Positions 59,957 through 64,000 of a stretch of DNA of 64,000 bases are shown piece by piece (the stretch's first letter is position 1; every line of letters starts with the position of its first letter). Source of the DNA: Hyphomicrobium_A sp963745205. GTDB taxonomy: Bacteria; Pseudomonadota; Alphaproteobacteria; Rhizobiales; Hyphomicrobiaceae. The stretch lies in contig CAVUWX010000004.1 of assembly GCA_963745205.1 (NCBI GenBank), positions 62,001 to 126,000 of the forward strand, given 5' to 3'. The position numbers were made by a program, and so were the translations under genes. Below the pieces are notes generated by a model that saw only the letters and a list, made by a program, of their open reading frames with translations, was not told where the DNA came from and searched no databases.

Positions 59957-60136
59957 ATGGATCGTGATGACACCCGAGAACGCCCGCGCAAGCGGTTCGA
60001 CCCGCTCGCCCGCCCCTTCGAGTGGTATCGTCTTCCACTCGCGATCAAGCTCGCTTTTCTGCAGCTGTGGCGGAAGGAGCAGGACACCGCGCCAACGCAG
60101 CCGGGGCCACGCCTGAAAGATCCCAAAGATAGCTGA
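59957..60136 (+). CDS. Small protein, 59 aa
   Basis: A short protein with a coherent sequence: KRFDPLARPFEWYRLPLAIKLAFLQLWRKEQ flanked by charged ends, suggesting an amphipathic or membrane-associated helix. It is followed within 7 bp by a strong terminator (60143-60171), which supports expression in this direction. An overlapping reading frame on the minus strand is Arg/Ser-rich and less convincing. No clear ribosome binding site is visible. Function unknown. Confidence 0.6.
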   Translation: MDRDDTRERPRKRFDPLARPFEWYRLPLAIKLAFLQLWRKEQDTAPTQPGPRLKDPKDS

Positions 60137-60142
60137 GCGATC

Positions 60143-60171
60143 AGCGCCACGTCGGTTCCGTGGCGCTCTTT
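60143..60171 (+). terminator. Rho-independent terminator
   Basis: AGCGCCACG-TCGGTTC-CGTGGCGCT is a perfect 9-bp stem followed by CTTT. It closes the 59-aa gene. Confidence 0.85.
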
Positions 60172-60362
60172 GACGCGCCGCGCCCGGAGCGTCGAAGGAG
60201 CAAACAATGTTAAACGGGATGAGGCGGTGCCGCTGCCAGTCATGCCGCGCATGGCGCGAGCGGCCACTAGGGGTTAGACATGAGCAGTTGGCGATGTGCG
60301 CACCAATTCCTTAACCGCAGCAGGCGCCTCTGGTCTCGGGCGAAGCTCCTTGGGCGAATGCC

Positions 60363-60599
60363 ATGGCCGAATTGATCGCAAAGCCTTTTGGATGGGTCGT
60401 CGAGGTCAGCCGGCCCGCCCCCGACGTTACGCTGAAATTCAACGTCGCCGAACCGATCAAGGCTCAGGCGATCGCCGCCGTTCGCCGTCGAATACCGCAG
60501 GCCGCGACCGCAGAGGTCGAGGCCACGACCGCGTTGTCGAGCCACATGGTCTACGGCGTGCTGCGCATGAAGCGCGGGGACGTGGCGCAGATCGGGTGA
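60363..60599 (+). CDS. Small hypothetical protein, 78 aa
   Basis: A possible small cytosolic protein (MAELIAKPFGWVVEVSRPAPDVTLKF...HMVYGVLRMKRGDVAQIG). Codon use matches the genome, but there is no clear ribosome binding site and no recognised domain. A minus-strand frame over the same bases looks like a shadow. It may be a remnant near the insertion sequence. Confidence 0.5.
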   Translation: MAELIAKPFGWVVEVSRPAPDVTLKFNVAEPIKAQAIAAVRRRIPQAATAEVEATTALSSHMVYGVLRMKRGDVAQIG

Positions 60600-60807
60600 G
60601 GGGTGCGCGCCGATATTGGAGGCGGGACCCGGATGCACGCGATACCGCACCCGCGAGAGCATTCCGTTCAAACGCGCCAGACGACCGGTGAAAATGGGAC
60701 TGTATCGGTGCCGCGTGCTGCTTTTTGGGTGGGAGGCTGACGACCCCCAAGGTCGTCTGCTTCTAGATGAAGATGTCCCCGTCATTTCCGTCCGTGACCC
60801 GAATGTA

Positions 60808-61041
60808 TGGACCGGCTGCTGATCGCAAGTGAGTTCGGCGCAGGCTTCGGAAGTCGCTGATATGTATCCGGCCTGTTGATCGGCTCGCGGGCCGTGGCCT
60901 CGATGGGAATACGCGCGCGCCTTTGGTCTCATTAGCGGACAGGTCGCCAGGCGACCATTTGGGTCACCAAACTCTGGGCACGCTCATTGATCCGTTCCAT
61001 GCTGCTGTTCTCAATCGCGAACTCCGTTGCTGGTCGGGCGA
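60808..61041 (-). ncRNA. Candidate bridge/seek RNA region of the IS
   Basis: The 234-bp noncoding stretch downstream of the transposase. It includes a hairpin GGTCGCC-A-GGCGACC (60942-60956). IS110-family elements encode a structured guide RNA in a noncoding end, and in IS1111-type elements it is downstream of the gene, so this is where it should lie. The exact boundaries and loops were not determined. Confidence 0.35.
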
Positions 61042-62106
61042 CTAGATCGCCACGACTTCAACTCGATGGGTATCGAAGGCGGTGTTGTGCCTCAGCACAC
61101 TCCAGGCGATACGGGCGAGCTTATTGGCGAGCGCCGTCGCTAGCTTGTTGCGATGTAGGCGTGGCTGCGCAGCCTTCAGCCATGCGCCAAAGCTGAACCG
61201 CTCCCAGGTCTGCGGACGCATGAGGATGACGTTGGCTGCCTGGATGAAGAGCGTGCGCAGGTATCTGCTCCCGCGCTTTGAGATGCGCCCGAGGATCGAC
61301 TTGCCGCCGGTGCTGTATTGCCGGGGCACGAGCCCCAGCCAGGCGCCAAAGTCACGGCCGCGCTCGAAGGCTTCACCCGTGCCTATCGCCGCGACCACGG
61401 CTGTGGAGATGATCGGCCCAATGCCAGGGACGCTCATCAGGCGCTTGCAGTTCGCCTCCCGGTGGCTGATCTGCTCGATCTCATTGGTGAGCGTCTCAAT
61501 GCGCTCGTCGAGCCAGAGCCAGTCCTCGTAGAGGCCAACGATGAGGTCGCTCATGCGCGGCGACAGCTCGTCGGCGCGGTTCTCCAGAATGGCGAAAAGC
61601 GATCGTCGCAGAGAATTGGCGCCGGTGCGCACGGCAATCCCATGCTCGATGAGAAAAGCGCGGATCTGATTGATCGTCGCCGTACGGCGCGACACCAACC
61701 GGGCGCGCACGCGATGCAGCGCCTGCAGGTCGAGCTGATCCTGCGTCTTCTCCTGCACGACACGCAGGTTCGGGCGTAGAGCCGCCTCGGCGATAGCCTC
61801 GGCATCGTTGTAGTCGTTCTTCTGGCCCTTGGTGAACGGCTTGACGTAGATCGCCGGGATGATGCGCGGCGTGTGCCCGAGCCGGCGCAGCGTGCGGCTA
61901 ACGAAGTGAGCGCTGAGGCATGCCTCGAGCCCGACGATGCTCGGCGGCAGCTTGGCGAGTTCGCTCTCCAGCGCCAATCGCTTGAACTTCTTGCGCAGGA
62001 CGACCTTGCTGGCGGCATCGAAGCCGACGATGTGGAATACATCCTTGCCGATATCGATGCCGATGGACGCGAAGGTCTGTGCGGTCTGGCCGTGGTCGCT
62101 CGTCAT
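61042..62106 (-). CDS. IS110-family transposase
   Basis: A 354-aa DEDD recombinase. The N-terminal RuvC-like domain holds IGIDIGKDVFHIVG, VGLEACLSAH and NDYNDAEAIAEAA with the acidic residues. The C-terminal Transposase_20 domain holds MSVPGIGPIISTAVVAAIG and STGGKSILGRISKRGSRYLRTLFIQAA with the expected Ser. It appears full length and uninterrupted, so the element may be active. Confidence 0.93.
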   Translation of the reverse strand: MTSDHGQTAQTFASIGIDIGKDVFHIVGFDAASKVVLRKKFKRLALESELAKLPPSIVGLEACLSAHFVSRTLRRLGHTPRIIPAIYVKPFTKGQKNDYNDAEAIAEAALRPNLRVVQEKTQDQLDLQALHRVRARLVSRRTATINQIRAFLIEHGIAVRTGANSLRRSLFAILENRADELSPRMSDLIVGLYEDWLWLDERIETLTNEIEQISHREANCKRLMSVPGIGPIISTAVVAAIGTGEAFERGRDFGAWLGLVPRQYSTGGKSILGRISKRGSRYLRTLFIQAANVILMRPQTWERFSFGAWLKAAQPRLHRNKLATALANKLARIAWSVLRHNTAFDTHRVEVVAI

Positions 62107-62222
62107 GGGCTGCTTCTCCTGATTAGGCGGTGAGCCATTCAGGCTAACCCGCCGTTCCGGGGAAGCAGCCGGTCCATCCCATTAGCAGCCATTGGCATCC
62201 CGACGCGATCAGGGAGGCTGCA

Positions 62223-64000
<1,778 letters not shown>

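Larger units (their letters stand above)
60808..62176. mobile_element. IS110-family insertion sequence, IS1111-like
   Basis: About 1.37 kb bounded by a perfect 13-bp inverted repeat, TGGACCGGCTGCT at 60808-60820 and its complement at 62164-62176. It holds one IS110-type transposase gene on the minus strand, with about 234 bp behind the gene and about 57 bp in front. Subterminal inverted repeats and a long 3' noncoding end are the IS1111-group pattern within IS110. True ends may lie a few bases outside the repeats. It sits in intergenic sequence between the small ORFs and tex, with no interrupted gene recognised. Confidence 0.8.

Noticed and set aside
59911..60267. Minus-strand 118-aa gene opposite the 59-aa gene
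   Set aside because: Arg/Ser-rich composition, and the adjacent terminator favours the plus strand.

Overview
The window comes from a GC-rich alphaproteobacterium. Gene content and order point to Hyphomicrobiales: an lgt-midA-pgeF-lipoprotein-prs-rplY-pth-ychF cluster, ubiK-ybjN-proC, PetP/PetR-type regulators, a TIGR03808-type Tat-exported repeat protein, a BA14K-like protein and a short HisG with HisZ. The genus cannot be fixed from the sequence. No rRNA, tRNA or CRISPR array was seen.

Layout. 1-2.2 kb: mtnA and a class II aldolase, probably methylthioadenosine salvage. 2.2-16 kb: the conserved housekeeping cluster on the minus strand, interrupted at 8.2-10.3 kb by a plus-strand metal cassette (Zur-like repressor, DmeF-like cation efflux, duplicated His-rich protein). 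16-26 kb: ubiK, ybjN, proC, a TetR regulator, a histidine kinase with PetR/PetP-like regulators, ilvE, a PYROXD2-like oxidoreductase, arfB and an EmrE-like pump. 26-31.4 kb: a family 2A encapsulin operon (HK97-fold shell plus cysteine desulfurase cargo with a 268-residue disordered N-terminus), with a cNMP-binding/patatin protein upstream. 31.5-44 kb: mixed metabolism (asparaginase, pyroglutamyl peptidase, MeaB, HisZ/HisG, secreted proteins). 43.6-46.7 kb: a DevBCA-like exporter. 46.8-48.7 kb: three tandem paralogous secreted proteins of unknown function, each with its own hairpin terminator. 49-50.7 kb: an Rrf2 regulator, a BFD-like ferredoxin and bacterioferritin. 50.7-60.6 kb: AmpG-like transporter, glycerol kinase, cyclase/FAH pair, twin 117-residue envelope proteins, VOC proteins, an orphan Flp pilin, a tyrosine phosphatase and small envelope proteins. 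60.8-62.2 kb: an IS110-family (IS1111-like) insertion sequence. The right edge cuts the 5' end of tex.

The encapsulin operon is the strongest coherent system: shell and cargo overlap by 23 nt and form a predicted sulfur-handling protein nanocompartment. Less characterised are the secreted triplet with a C-terminal FFPSVGLTL signature, and paired CTAG-bounded palindromes upstream of prs. Four conserved genes (pgeF, the devC-like permease, ampG, a PhnB-like VOC protein) carry single-base frameshifts; that pattern suggests sequencing or assembly error more than decay.
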